From Phoenix dactylifera (taxonomy: Eukaryota > Streptophyta > Magnoliopsida > Arecales > Arecaceae), in contig NC_052395.1 in the NCBI RefSeq assembly GCF_009389715.1, forward strand, positions 24,043,482-24,107,481: a stretch of DNA of 64,000 bases, given 5' to 3'. Each line of letters opens with the position of its first letter. Position 1 is the stretch's first letter. The position numbers and the translations under genes are program-made. The notes beneath the pieces were generated by a model. The model was not told the origin of the DNA and made no database searches. It saw nothing but the letters and a program-made list of their open reading frames with translations. Shown here in pieces: positions 11,770 to 23,400 of this stretch.

Positions 11770-12145
11770 TGATGCAGGACGGAAGTACGGATTGAAATAC
11801 AGAGAGAAAGAGGAGAGGAAGAGGGGAAGAAGAAGGGAAGAGGAGAAGAGGAGGAGGAAGAAGAAGACCAATTTTTCATTCATTAATTCATTAAACCCTA
11901 AACATCAGGATGGACCCATATATATAGGGTCACAAAATAACAAATAACCCCTGCAAATAAAATAATTCCAAAAAGCTCCTAAAATGACAATATGCAAATA
12001 AACCCAAATGACAATATGCAAATAAACCCAATCAACATAAAATAAATCAATCTAAAATAAAATCAGGCTGGCTGAATCGGCTGGAACCCGCTGAGCTGGC
12101 TGGATCCTATGGCGAACGGCTGACCTGGCACTGGTGTCCGCACCA
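11770..12145 (-). repeat. 3' LTR of the nested Gypsy element
   Basis: On the plus strand it starts tgatgcaggacgg and ends gtgtccgcacca, 376 bp. The last codons and stop of the Gag-chromodomain frame lie within it. Confidence 0.93.
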
Positions 12146-13953
12146 ACTCTCCTCGGGTGGAAAGAAGTCGACCTCGACGAAAGCGGCTCGGTAAAGCCCC
12201 GGTAGTACTCCAACAAGTCCGGGTCAATCGGCGGTATCTCCTCGCGCTGGATCCAAGTGTAGCCGGACCTTGGTCGTCCTCGCCAACGAACCAGGAAATG
12301 TTGGATGCCTCCATCACTGGTAAAAACTATTTGTTCGGCTAAAATAGAATCAATATACTCTTTTTGTGCTCGATGGAGGGTAAAAGGAAACGAAGATCGC
12401 ATGGAATCAATAATAGGATAAACATCAGGCGCAGGAGAGTGTGCAGCAAAAGAGTCATCAGGGATTGCAACCAAATCTTTAATATTAATAGTAAGGCTAT
12501 GACCGAAATCAAATGGAAAGTCAATGGCATAGGCGTCAGTGCCATCCTTGTGCAACACCCTGAATGGTCCAATACTAAGAGACTGCAATTCCTTAAGATG
12601 GATCATTACGTAACCCCAAGTTTGAAATTCTTTAGCACGGAAATCAGCTTGCATCTTATACTGAGCAGTACATGCATGAATGCCCTTATGGATTTCCTGA
12701 TACAACTTATGAATGTGTTGTGTAAATGCATATGCAGGCTCAGAAATCCTAACATCAATTTCGATGGGTTGTGCGAGGGCATATCCAACTATACTCATGG
12801 TAGACTGGTCAGACTCGTTATCTGACTGTGCAAGCGAGCTCGGTGGAGTGTGGGTGCATCCTAGGATTTCAGGTTTGTCATCACACTCTTCCTCAATGTC
12901 CTGAACGTCATCGAGGTTTGGTTCATAGATTTGCTCCTCTAAGTCATCTATGTCACCTCCCTGCTCTTGCTGAGCAATAACGAAAAATTTGTTCGCACAT
13001 TGGGAGGTAACGTGACCAAAACCTTGGCATTTGTAACACCGAATTTTGGAATGTGGTTTGGGAGGCTCACCAAGCATTCCCTTGCCATTAGTGTCTCGGC
13101 CTGTGACATGGGCAATAGGAGGGGGCCTATGAGTAGTGGACCCTACAGAAGGTTTGGACCCTAAGAAATTAAGGCCGGTGGGAGTGCTCCGTGTGTCAGG
13201 GCGCCTTACAAATGTGGACTTAGTGTTCCATCGGTTTAGGAGATCGTCTTGGTAGTTAAGGGGCAGGTATTTTTCTTTAAGTCTCTCTTTCATCTCTACC
13301 CAATCAGTTACTTCATGTTGATGTCTCCTAGCTAACAGATGTTCGGTACTTTGCCAGAAAAGTTTAGCTCGACCAATGAGTTTCATTCTAGCGAATCGAA
13401 CTTTTTTGTTCTCAGACAGATTATACCACTCAAAGAAGTGGTCCATTTCGTGTAACCAATCGGAGAAGACTTTCGGGTCAAGACGACCGTCAAAAGTGGG
13501 GGCTTCAATCCTAATGCCTCGCATTATATCTTCATCAGGGTCACGAGGTTCTCTGGGTTCTACGGTATGTCGGTGACCTTTATCAACATGAGGAATGGGA
13601 CCAGGTCCTCTAGGGCGAGGGTAGGCATAATGGTGACCTGGAACAGACCTATGATTAAAGTTGTCCTGCCGAACCAAACCTTGTTGTTCTAGGATTTGTT
13701 CTAAGGTGTCGTCCTCATCAAGACCCGGTAAATGGGGAGTACTATCTCTTTGGGATTCAATAACCCTTTGAAGTGAAGCCTCAATTGAATCGAGTCGGGC
13801 ATTAACCTGGGTGGATATTGTTGTTAAGTCATGAATTTGGGCATTGTTTGCTTGGACTTGGGCATTGGTATTTTGGACTTGAGTATTAGTTTTTTGAACT
13901 TGGGCATTAGTGTCGTGGATAGCTTTTAGTAGGGTTTCAATTTTGGAATCCAT
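12052..13953 (-). CDS. Gag-integrase tail-chromodomain fusion protein, 633 residues
   Basis: A single uninterrupted frame with ATG at 13951-13953 and stop TAG at 12052-12054. Residues about 1-75 form a Gln/Asn-rich coiled-coil-like start with repeated NTQVQ. At about 145-255 is the Ty3/Gypsy capsid (retrotransposon Gag) domain: IEAPTFDGRLDP, FSDWL, KLIGRAKLFWQ. Near 305-320 is a CCHC zinc knuckle, CYKCQGFGHVTSQC. After an acidic linker comes the stretch that precedes and includes the integrase C-terminal domain (IHKGIHACTAQYKMQAD to GPFRVLHKDGTDAYAIDF), with no integrase core. A chromodomain follows (ILAEQIVF, HFLVRWRGRP, YTWIQREEI). The last ~30 residues are read from the LTR. It keeps packaging and targeting parts and loses all enzymes. 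A complete frame suggests recent function in trans; that is inference. Confidence 0.88.
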   Translation of the reverse strand: MDSKIETLLKAIHDTNAQVQKTNTQVQNTNAQVQANNAQIHDLTTISTQVNARLDSIEASLQRVIESQRDSTPHLPGLDEDDTLEQILEQQGLVRQDNFNHRSVPGHHYAYPRPRGPGPIPHVDKGHRHTVEPREPRDPDEDIMRGIRIEAPTFDGRLDPKVFSDWLHEMDHFFEWYNLSENKKVRFARMKLIGRAKLFWQSTEHLLARRHQHEVTDWVEMKERLKEKYLPLNYQDDLLNRWNTKSTFVRRPDTRSTPTGLNFLGSKPSVGSTTHRPPPIAHVTGRDTNGKGMLGEPPKPHSKIRCYKCQGFGHVTSQCANKFFVIAQQEQGGDIDDLEEQIYEPNLDDVQDIEEECDDKPEILGCTHTPPSSLAQSDNESDQSTMSIVGYALAQPIEIDVRISEPAYAFTQHIHKLYQEIHKGIHACTAQYKMQADFRAKEFQTWGYVMIHLKELQSLSIGPFRVLHKDGTDAYAIDFPFDFGHSLTINIKDLVAIPDDSFAAHSPAPDVYPIIDSMRSSFPFTLHRAQKEYIDSILAEQIVFTSDGGIQHFLVRWRGRPRSGYTWIQREEIPPIDPDLLEYYRGFTEPLSSRSTSFHPRRVGADTSARSAVRHRIQPAQRVPADSASLILF

Positions 13954-16060
13954 GTCTAGGTGGGAGATGCGACACGACCACTACGTAGATGCATAAAATG
14001 AATGACAAAATGTATTAGCCGACCAACTATAAAGGTTCCTAAGTAGACCTAATGCATGAAATGAATTCACAATTGCAAAGTAGATGCTCAATATAATCGG
14101 AAGCTAACTCAAGCAATTGAAATTGGCTTTGAATTACGTAATAAATTCAGATAAGAAGTTGCAGTCAAATAGTACTAGTTTTCAGTGTGTTGCAGGGCTG
14201 CACAGAGCCTAAAAGAACTCCCAAAGATTAGATAGCCCTAAAATTAATAACAAAGATAGGCCACTAGTAGGGTTTTGGTGTTGTTTGGAGTGGATGTGTT
14301 GAATTTTCAGGAAGCAATATCAATAGAGCACTTAAGAGTTAATTAATTCTAAATTTAGACAAACAAATAAAATTTGTAGTAAGGGAAGAAACCTGATCTG
14401 GGTTGGGGTGACGACCAGAAGCAAATAGCGCGAATCGGGTCTGAGCACAGCAACTCGGTGGACTTGATATCAGCAACTTGGGGGCCAGAGCTGATTGAGG
14501 CCTGTGCTTGCCGAAGATGTTCCAGCTGAGATGATGCTGGGAAGAAGGTCACGGCGTTGCAGGGTCCGGTGGTGGTGGTCGGAGCAACTGTTGGCAGGGA
14601 GGAGCTGATGCAGGACGGTTGGAGCGGTCTGCGGTGATGACTGTCAGAGCCGACAGTGGTGGTGCAGCAGTCGACGGCGGCGACGGCAACGCGGCGGCGC
14701 GGCGGTGAGAGCAACCCGGCGGCGCGGCGGTGCGGCAGCAACTTAGCAGCGGCGAGCGGCAGTAAAGAGTTGCAGAGGCAGCGCGCAGCGCAGGGGTGCA
14801 GCAGCAGGCGTGGCAGCGGCGGTGGGGAGCGAGCGGGGAGCGCTGACAGCAGTGGAAGGCCAAAGTTGACGGTGGTGGGAGGGCGGAAAATGGTGGTGGT
14901 GGTGGACTCGGCCGGGCCGATGAATGCCGGCGGAGTGACACAACTATGGTAGAGGAAAGAGACGGGAGATGTGGTGACGCGGCAGAATTGACGGCGGCAG
15001 CGGTGGCGGTGGGCGGAGGTGTTGACGGCGGAGAGGAAACAGTGTGGGGTTGACGGGGGACGGTGGTCGGAAGAGAAGAAGAAAACGAAACCAGGGAATC
15101 GGGAAAATAAAAAAGGAAGGAGGAAACCTCCCGCACGTGCGCGACTTACGCGTCACGTGCGTCAACCAGTTTTTTTTTTTTTTTTTTTTTAACTCAAGTC
15201 GGGTTGTCGGGTTATCGGGTTAACAGACCCAACCCACTAGGATAGTCCGACCCACAATTTTTTTTTTTTGAAATGACTCGGGTTAATGGATAATGGGTTA
15301 ACGGGCTAACGGGTGCAGACCTTACCCGTCCTGTAGATCATCTTCAACCTTCAACCGTCCGCTCGCTTCCGCCGGATCTCGCCTGATTTTGCGGCGGTGG
15401 TTGCGGGGAGGTGTTGCGCCGGCGGAAGAGGGTGCTGGTGCAGCAGTGATCGGGGCGGCGACGTCCTTCACTTGGATCCGGCCACGGTCGGTGGCAGCAA
15501 AATGCTTTCGAGACCTCCGGGAAGTACGGCGGCGACCGAAGGCGAATCGGCGGCGATCAAAGGTAAATCGGCGGCGCGGCGAAACGGTGGCGGTGGATGA
15601 TGCTTTCACAGTGATAGGAGGCCGGCTTATTTGCCTCCCGGGCTGCCTTGGGGGTTTCCGGCGACCGAGCCTTCCTTCTCTGTGTGAGATCCGACAGAGG
15701 AGGACGGCCAAGAAAGGGTGAGAGCGTCGGAGGCAGCGGCGGAGGGAAATGAAGGCGGCGACGGCGTCTTGCGAAGGAGCTCTGTGGATCGACGCCGGGT
15801 AGCAGCCGACCGACGGGAGGGTTTCACTTCTTTTTTCTTCACAGCGGGTGAGGTGATGAATAGGGAAGAGAATAAGGAAGAAATGGAGTGACCCTTCTTC
15901 TTCGGGGTGCGTGCCGTGCGACGACCTTCCGTGCGTTCCGGCGTTTGCGGTGCAAATGATCTAGCAAAATACAGGTGAGGAAAAGGCCGAAAAGGAATCG
16001 GCGGGGGTCCGTCCATAAACCGGATCCTTCGACTTCAGCAACAGAGGCAAAGTCAGCCCT
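13954..16060 (-). other. Long GC-rich leader of the nested Gypsy element
   Basis: About 2.1 kb lies between primer-binding site and Gag start. 14540-15130 and 15370-16020 are very GC- and CpG-rich with many short frames on both strands, none resembling a known family. 15180-15310 holds T-runs and iterated cgggttaacgggt-like text. It may include captured gene leader sequence, but I cannot identify a source. Confidence 0.6.
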
Positions 16061-16072
16061 GCTCTGATACCA
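16061..16072 (-). other. Primer-binding site of the nested Gypsy element
   Basis: The plus strand reads gctctgatacca, the reverse complement of TGGTATCAGAGC (initiator tRNA-Met), 4 bases from the LTR edge at 16077. Confidence 0.9.
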
Positions 16073-16076
16073 AAGC

Positions 16077-16452
16077 TGATGCAGGACGGAAGTACGGATT
16101 GAAATACAGAGAGAAAGAGGAGAGGAAGAGGGGAAGAAGAAGGGAAGAGGAGAAGAGGAGGAGGAGGAAGAAGACCAATTTTTCATTCATTAATTCATTA
16201 AACCCTAAACATCAGGATGGACCCATATATATAGGGTCACAAAATAACAAATAACCCCTACAAATAAAATAATTCCAAAAAGCTCCTAAAATGACAATAT
16301 GCAAATAAACCCAAATGACAATATGCAAATAAACCTAATCAACATAAAATAAATCAATCTAAAATAAAATCAGGCTGGCTGAATCGGCTGGAACCTGCTG
16401 AGCTGGCTGAATCCTGTGGCGACCGGCTGACCTGGCACTGGTGTCCGCACCA
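16077..16452 (-). repeat. 5' LTR of the nested Gypsy element
   Basis: 376 bp, same ends as 11770-12145, about 1.9 percent different by hand count. Confidence 0.93.
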
Positions 16453-16457
16453 CCTGC

Positions 16458-16924
16458 TATGATTATGAATTCATCAAACACTAGTGGAGATTTTCATGTT
16501 CTCCATCAAGACTTAATCAAGTGATTACCTTCTCCGAGTCACCTTCAACAATTAAGATTTGGAGATGATAGTGGTATCATCACCCTGATATAAACTTTTC
16601 CTATGTTTACCAATGAACCACTTTAAAAGCTAATGACCATGTCAAATACAGATGAAATCTCAAATCAAAAGGAAAGGTAAGGTGCCGCCTATAAACACAC
16701 TTTGTTTTCCAACACTTCACATGTTTGTCTGCCAACACATTCAATCATCAGCATTGGAACAAATTAAACAATGATGAAAGCGTTCAAGGTTTTCATCTCC
16801 CATCTATCCTAGTTTTCATCTTATGGAATATGAATAGACATCAAAAAATTAGCAAAAAAATCAAGCATTTATCAACTATGAAAAACTAAAAGCTCCAGCA
16901 CTATTAAGGTAAAAATAAATTCAC
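16458..16924 (-). other. Probable start of TOC75 intron 1 (captured)
   Basis: Non-coding AT-rich sequence follows the splice donor of the TOC75 exon on the minus strand, up to the Gypsy insertion. No further TOC75 exon is recognisable left of the Gypsy element. Confidence 0.5.
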
Positions 16925-18012
16925 CTGTTTGGGCAGCTCCCGACGAACAACAGCAAGCTGGGTATTCCCTTCGCAGACATTCCCGAGCTTATCCTGAAAC
17001 TGGACAACCAGCTGTGTGATATCCCCCTCGACGACCTCACACACCACCTCCCTCGTGTTCAGATTGCCGAAATTGACGACCTGGGCGCAAGCATACCCCT
17101 CATCGTGGTACCACTTCTGGACCCGGTGCCGAATCCTCTGCAGCAGCCTCGCGCTGACCTTCCCCTGCTCCCGAAGCATCTGTAGCACCTCCCGCTGCAC
17201 CGGGAAGGGCAGCAGGCACGGCTTGGACCGTTCGACTCCTCCGGTAGTCCCTCTCCTGGCTCCGAAAGTACTCCGGCTTCTCCCTATCAGTCATGTCGGG
17301 ATCCATCTCCATCTGCTTCGTCTGGGGCATCAGCCCGACGTTGATGCACCGGAAGGCATCGGCCGACTGCCAGGTGCTCTCAACGAAGGACACGGTGAGG
17401 GCGAGGGTGCCGTCCGGCTTGGTCTTGCTCTCGAGATCGACCTTCTCGAACATGCCGCGGGAGGCTAGGGTTTCGAGCTCCTTCTGGAGCTGTGCCTTGG
17501 TGTAGACGCCGCCGGGGTGGAGGGAGACCATCTCGAAGAAGGAGTCCTCGGTGCCGGCGACGGTGGTGGCCCGGCGACGATCGAAGAAGAGGATCTCCGA
17601 GATCTTGTAACGCTTGAACCCGCTCAGCTTGCTCAGCTGGACAACAATGTTGGCCGGCAGGCCGTGTGAGTCCCATTCCGGGCCGCCGCCGGCCGCGGGC
17701 TCCTCCTCCCTCACGATTGCCGCGAGGGGAGAGAATATCTGAGACCAGAAGCCTCCGCCATCGCCCCGCAGAAGCCTCCCCAGCCCCAACCGCCGCTGCC
17801 GCTAGGGTTTTCTTGCGGGTCGAGTTGGTGGGGGATTTGGGCGATGGGGTTTTGGCGGATGAGAGGACGCATTCGGGGTGATGGGCGGCGGACACCGGGG
17901 CCGCGGCGGCGGCGTCGGCGTCGGCGGAGGTGGAAGCGGAGCGGCGATGGCGGGCGGAACCGGAGAGGGGTATTTGGGCGCCCGTGGGTAGCTTCTGAGC
18001 GCAGAAGGCCAT
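16925..18012 (-). pseudogene. TOC75: TOC75 first-exon fragment, frameshifted, inside the CACTA
   Basis: TOC75 is the beta-barrel channel of the chloroplast outer-envelope import complex. The ATG is at 18010-18012 and a Ser/Ala-rich transit-peptide-like start follows. The conserved N-terminal/POTRA region includes GGGFWSQIFSP, WDSHGLPANIVVQL, SEILFFDRRR, EDSFFEMVSLHPGGVY, QLQKELETL and VQKWYHDEGYACAQVVNFGN, ending RRELPKQ at an intact donor (CAG|GTGAAT, exon edge 16925). The frame changes between transit peptide and POTRA region (about 17790-17860) and again near 17235, where one base appears missing. A full TOC75 has about 800 residues; the later POTRA part and the barrel are absent. A little 5' leader (18013-18050) is included. 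The intron donor shows capture from genomic DNA, not from spliced RNA. Confidence 0.9.
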
Positions 18013-19024
18013 GGTGTCGGGAGAGAGAGGCGAAGAGAGGGTGAGGATTAGGAGATCCATATGTTTATAATTACCCTGATTCAAATACTTGGATGCACCA
18101 CTCAAGACTCGAACTCAAATTTTTCAGTCACTAGGAAAAAGGGTGCAACAATTAGGATTCCCATTTATCCTTCTTTCCTTTTTTTTGGTAAAAAAAATGA
18201 AGGGATTTCCCCAAATTTTATTAAGGAGTGAAAACTGGAGAGTATTTACAGGAGGAAGGAGATTAATGCTCTTATTGGGACCCTTCAGGAACTAGGTGGG
18301 TGAGAGAGCTCCTCAGTTTCTTATGCTCTTCCAACAATGCAGGTTGGAAAGAAAGAAATAGAGACCAGCCCAACTCTCTCTCTCTCCCCCCTTGAAGCTC
18401 CTTCTTTCAAATGATAAATCTTCCTTTGAAGTTCCTTGTTAGACTAGAATAATTTATCCGAGAGTTCCATTAGCTACAATAATAGAGACCTTGCCAGCTG
18501 ATGGTTGTTGGGACAATGCTGCAGGGTTGCATAGAACCATGTGGTGAAGAAGCCAGCATGGACTTGGATCGAGGATCGAATTCCTGTTGATGCATTGGAA
18601 GAATCGGCGTAATATTCCTACTGTTGTACACGGCTCATAGAAGAATATATTGATCTAAAATGCTCTAAATGAACTATTTTGCAGAGGAAAGATAGATGGT
18701 TCTGATGGAAGACCGATCAATTGAGATGAGCATTAATTTCTTTGCTTTTTCGGTTCTCATTTCCACGTCCGCATGCCGCGTATCCTGTCGATCCGTATAT
18801 TTATTTGACAAGGAGTCAAGCACCGAGCTCGAGCTTTTAAATTTATATTATAATAATAAAAATAAAAAAGAATTTAAGTATGAAGAAAAGTTGTGGGATT
18901 GAGATTTAGCCGAAGAGACGAGGATATGCATGCCTAAGTGAATTAAGGTGTCAAATGGCACCATTTGAAAATAAGCAGTTTTTTTTTTTTTAAACTTAGA
19001 AATTAACATCTTACAGGGGCTAGT
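18013..19024. other. CACTA interior, no gene seen
   Basis: The first tens of bases next to the TOC75 ATG are likely its captured leader. The rest, including a ctctctctctccccc tract near 18375, has no family-like coding frame. Confidence 0.5.
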
Positions 19025-19645
19025 ACAACATCGTTCGGTTTTATGGGAACCTTCTACTACCAAAATTTTGGTCACTAAAAAACTCAAATTTTCTGCCCAA
19101 TTTTTTCATCGGAAAAAAGCGCCATTCGTAGTAGGTGAACCTTTAAGGACCAAAATTTAGTCGCCAAAAGTTTTACCTCCAGCCAATGCGAAATATTGGA
19201 CTCGTGCCAACTTGATATTGCTTTTCCGTGACCAAATATGCATTTAGTCCGTGTAGGATAATTATTCAGTAACTAACAAGAATGTTGGTCGCAGATAGCC
19301 TTATTTTCAGCGACCAAACTTTAGTCGCCAAACGTTTTACCTCCATCCCGCCAACTTGGTTTTGATTTTCCGCGATCAAATATACATTTAGTCGGTGTAG
19401 AACAATTATTCAGTAACTAACAAGGATGTTGGTCGCAGAGAGCCTTAGTTTCAGCGACCAAACTTTAGTCGCCAAACGTTTTACCTCCACCCCGCCAACT
19501 TGGTTTTGAGTTTCCGCGACCAAATATGCATTTAGTCGGTGTAGGACAATCATTCAGTAACTAACAAGGATGTTGGTCGCAAATAGCCTTATTTGTAGCG
19601 ACCACTATTCATTTAGTCGCCAAAAGTGGTCGCTGAAAGTGTATT
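19025..19645. repeat. CACTA right subterminal repeat array, unit about 144 bp
   Basis: Three imperfect direct copies contain atgttggtcgca, gcgaccaaactttagtcgcc, ttttacctcca, ccgccaacttggt and cagtaactaacaa, spaced about 144 bp (motif near 19282, 19425 and 19569), plus further gcgacca/tagtcgcc motifs up to the terminus. Confidence 0.85.
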
Positions 19646-19659
19646 TTCTTGTAGTGAAA

Positions 19660-19782
19660 ATAGAGCATATAAATACAGAGTCAATGATTGCAGACCCATT
19701 GACTAAAGGACTCGCACCGAAAGTCTTTAAGACACATATTGTCAATATGGACATTGTGGAAACTTTTGATATTTTGTATTAG
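19660..19782 (+). pseudogene. Copia RNase H, C-terminal part
   Basis: Continuation of the frame broken at 9795: IEHINTESMIADPLTKGL, then VFKTHIVNMDI, with a stop at 19780-19782. ADPLTKGL is the usual end of plant Copia RNase H. Together with 9630-9795 it gives about 95 residues, so the front of the domain and all upstream domains are deleted. Confidence 0.88.
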
Positions 19783-20387
19783 TGGGAGTTATTTATGTAA
19801 AAGAACTACGTTTTGGCTTGATCCTTTTTACGAGGTACGTAGGCAACCCATATGCTTCGGGTACAGCCTCTTCCAATTATAAAAAAAAAAAAAATTTATC
19901 TTCCTATTTATAATTCTGTATTTTGTGCACAGAAATTATAATGATGTTTGAGCATGCATTGCACATATGTCTTTTATTATGATATCATTTTGATCTCAAG
20001 ATATAATGCATAAAGACATGATGTGAGTCTCTTTTGAGACATGTGGCTTCTTTTGAAGGATTTATGAGGACCGATATGAATTAGCACACCTTTGATCACA
20101 TTTTGGTGCTAAGTTCATACTACATACTACCACATTGGTTGGAGGATGGGGATCCATGTTGATAAAGATGTTATAGCATTTGTAGCTGTGGAGTGGTCTT
20201 ACATCGATTAAATGGTGTAACGCCTTCCATGCTCAATGTTGATGTTCTTGTTGGACCGGATCATGTATCCAAGGTGATTATCGTTTGAGCTATATATGTG
20301 GCCACTTTTGTAGTCTAACCCGAGAGTCGTTTTCAAAACAAAGTTTTTAAATTAATATGACAATCCGTGTTCGCCCAAGTAGGAGAA
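19783..20387 (+). other. Copia 3' untranslated internal region and polypurine tract
   Basis: Non-coding stretch between the RNase H stop and the right LTR, ending in the purine tract aagtaggagaa at 20377-20387, which primes plus-strand synthesis in Copia elements. An A-run lies near 19880. Confidence 0.75.
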
Positions 20388-20858
20388 TGTTAGAATAATT
20401 TCAAAATATGGGCTTACACTGATTGTGTATTTTTGTTTTATAAAACGGGTTAGACGTATGGCTCAGAATGGTACTATGGTTAAGCACAATATGATATGTG
20501 ATCATTTTGTTTTATGGGCTTTGGTGCACCTTGGATGTATAGGATTGAGTCCTATTTAATGTGGTAATTTTAGTATGTAGGCCACGGAACCCAATTAGGG
20601 TTTTGGACCCTCTAATGGGAAGGCTCTCTTATATTTTCTATATAAAGGCTAGGTCCCCCTCTCCTCTCCATATGGTTGATAGCTTGCCCCATTGACGGCT
20701 ATCTTTTGTGAGGAGCAAGAAAGGGAAGATCCAGCCGCTATTATTCCAGGTGATTGAAGAACGTATTCAATATGTCTTCCGCAGGTATATCTCTCAAACT
20801 TGAATACTGTATTATTGTGATTCTGAATCTTAGGATGTTATCATTTTTATAATTAACA
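20388..20858 (+). repeat. Copia 3' LTR
   Basis: 471 bp, TGTTAGAATAATTTC to aattaaca, preceded by the purine tract and followed by the second ACCAG. Confidence 0.95.
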
Positions 20859-21069
20859 ACCAGAACTACCGGCAATCTGGGAGAATGATGAAGCTTGGCT
20901 GAATAGTATAATTAACGGAGATGGAGAGAGAAGTGCAATGCCGGACACAACGAACGTGCAGAATGGATTTGGAATAGGAGAGCTTGAGGAAAATAGAGAT
21001 GGCGCACTGTTTCTGGAAGGAGTTCTAGGATGGGACGACTTGCTTTGGGCCACCATATCTTCGAGCTGA
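20859..21069 (+). pseudogene. VIR: Severed 3' end of MYB exon 3 (VIR C-terminus)
   Basis: The frame of exon 3 continues directly from the second target-site copy: PELPAIWENDEAWLNS and so on to GWDDLLWATISSS, stop TGA at 21067-21069. It is acidic and Trp-containing, as expected of the activating C-terminus of subgroup-6 MYBs. It is 68 codons including the stop, with no internal stop and no shift, so it has not decayed visibly since separation. It can be translated only if the insertion is spliced out or lost. Confidence 0.88.
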
Positions 21070-23165
<2,096 letters not shown>

Positions 23166-23170
23166 CATGT

Positions 23171-23400
23171 GCAGCTCTTTCGGCACATTCTAAGGTCGTC
23201 AAACTCACAAAAGCATAATGAGCTCTAGAGTGAAAAAAGACTTCACTTTCTATAAGGAATCGCTTACCTGCCTATTGGGACCATAGCCCCACTTTCCTTC
23301 GCCATATTTCTCAATACACTTCCTTAGAAGCCGGTCCTCCCCTTCACTCCATGCTCCATCGCGAACACAGACGTTGGACTTGGGCACGCAAATTACCCAT
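23171..23400 (-). pseudogene. Broken MYB copy: exon 1, intron 1 and start of exon 2
   Basis: Inverted paralogue of VIR. ATG at 23398-23400, exon 1 to 23268 with a GT donor. R2 residues [23 protein letters not shown] are visible. A 2-base deletion after the CAACGT codons shifts the frame upstream of R2, so the natural ATG reads into a TGA within about 20 codons. The bases for the VPERAG stretch are altered. The exon 2 acceptor is changed from AAG to ACG, and exon 2 is cut after the CRKSC codons by Gypsy LTR sequence. It cannot make a MYB protein. Confidence 0.88.

Larger units (their letters stand above)
11770..16452 (-). mobile_element. Non-autonomous Ty3/Gypsy chromovirus derivative with Gag-chromodomain frame
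   Basis: Two 376-bp LTRs (11770-12145 and 16077-16452) differ at about 7 positions. The flanking 5-mers CCCGC (11765-11769) and CCTGC (16453-16457) are a near-perfect target duplication. A reversed initiator-tRNA primer-binding site lies 4 bases from the right LTR, so the element reads on the minus strand. A purine stretch (minus-strand gaggagag) abuts the other LTR. At 4,683 bp it lacks protease, reverse transcriptase, RNase H and the integrase core. It keeps gag, the integrase tail and a chromodomain. It is nested in the CACTA. Confidence 0.93.
9796..19656. mobile_element. CACTA transposon carrying a captured TOC75 fragment (Pack-CACTA type)
   Basis: The ends are CACTACAAGAAAATACA and its mirror TGTATTTTCTTGTAGTG, the classic CACTA (En/Spm) terminus. 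A 3-bp duplication AAA is supported because removing the element plus one AAA puts the two halves of the Copia RNase H back in one frame. Both ends carry arrays of gcgaccaaa/ttagtcgcc motifs, the subterminal repeats expected for this superfamily. I find no transposase frame, so it is non-autonomous. Cargo is a frameshifted first exon of chloroplast TOC75 (16925-18012) and a nested Gypsy element (11770-16452). Without the Gypsy it is about 5.2 kb. Confidence 0.93.
9140..20858 (+). mobile_element. 11.7-kb Copia insertion in MYB exon 3 (matches 'Ibn Majid')
   Basis: Two 471-bp LTRs (9140-9610 and 20388-20858) with TG...CA ends and a perfect 5-bp duplication ACCAG mark one integration. A purine-rich tract ending aagtaggagaa directly precedes the right LTR, as in plant Copia elements. 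Of the coding region only a Copia RNase H remains, itself split by a CACTA transposon at 9796-19656. No Gag, protease, integrase or reverse transcriptase is left, and sequence after the left LTR (tttggttaagg) is not a good primer-binding site, so the element is internally deleted. Without the CACTA it is about 1.86 kb. The LTRs differ at about 22 of 471 positions by hand count. Confidence 0.95.

Noticed and set aside
12157-12825. Plus-strand frames opposite the Gag-chromodomain gene
   Set aside because: Shadows of the minus-strand coding frame, which has clear domains.
14355-16016. Long open frames in the GC-rich leader on both strands
   Set aside because: Low-complexity Pro/Arg/Ser products overlapping on both strands, explained by high GC and few stop codons; no family resemblance.
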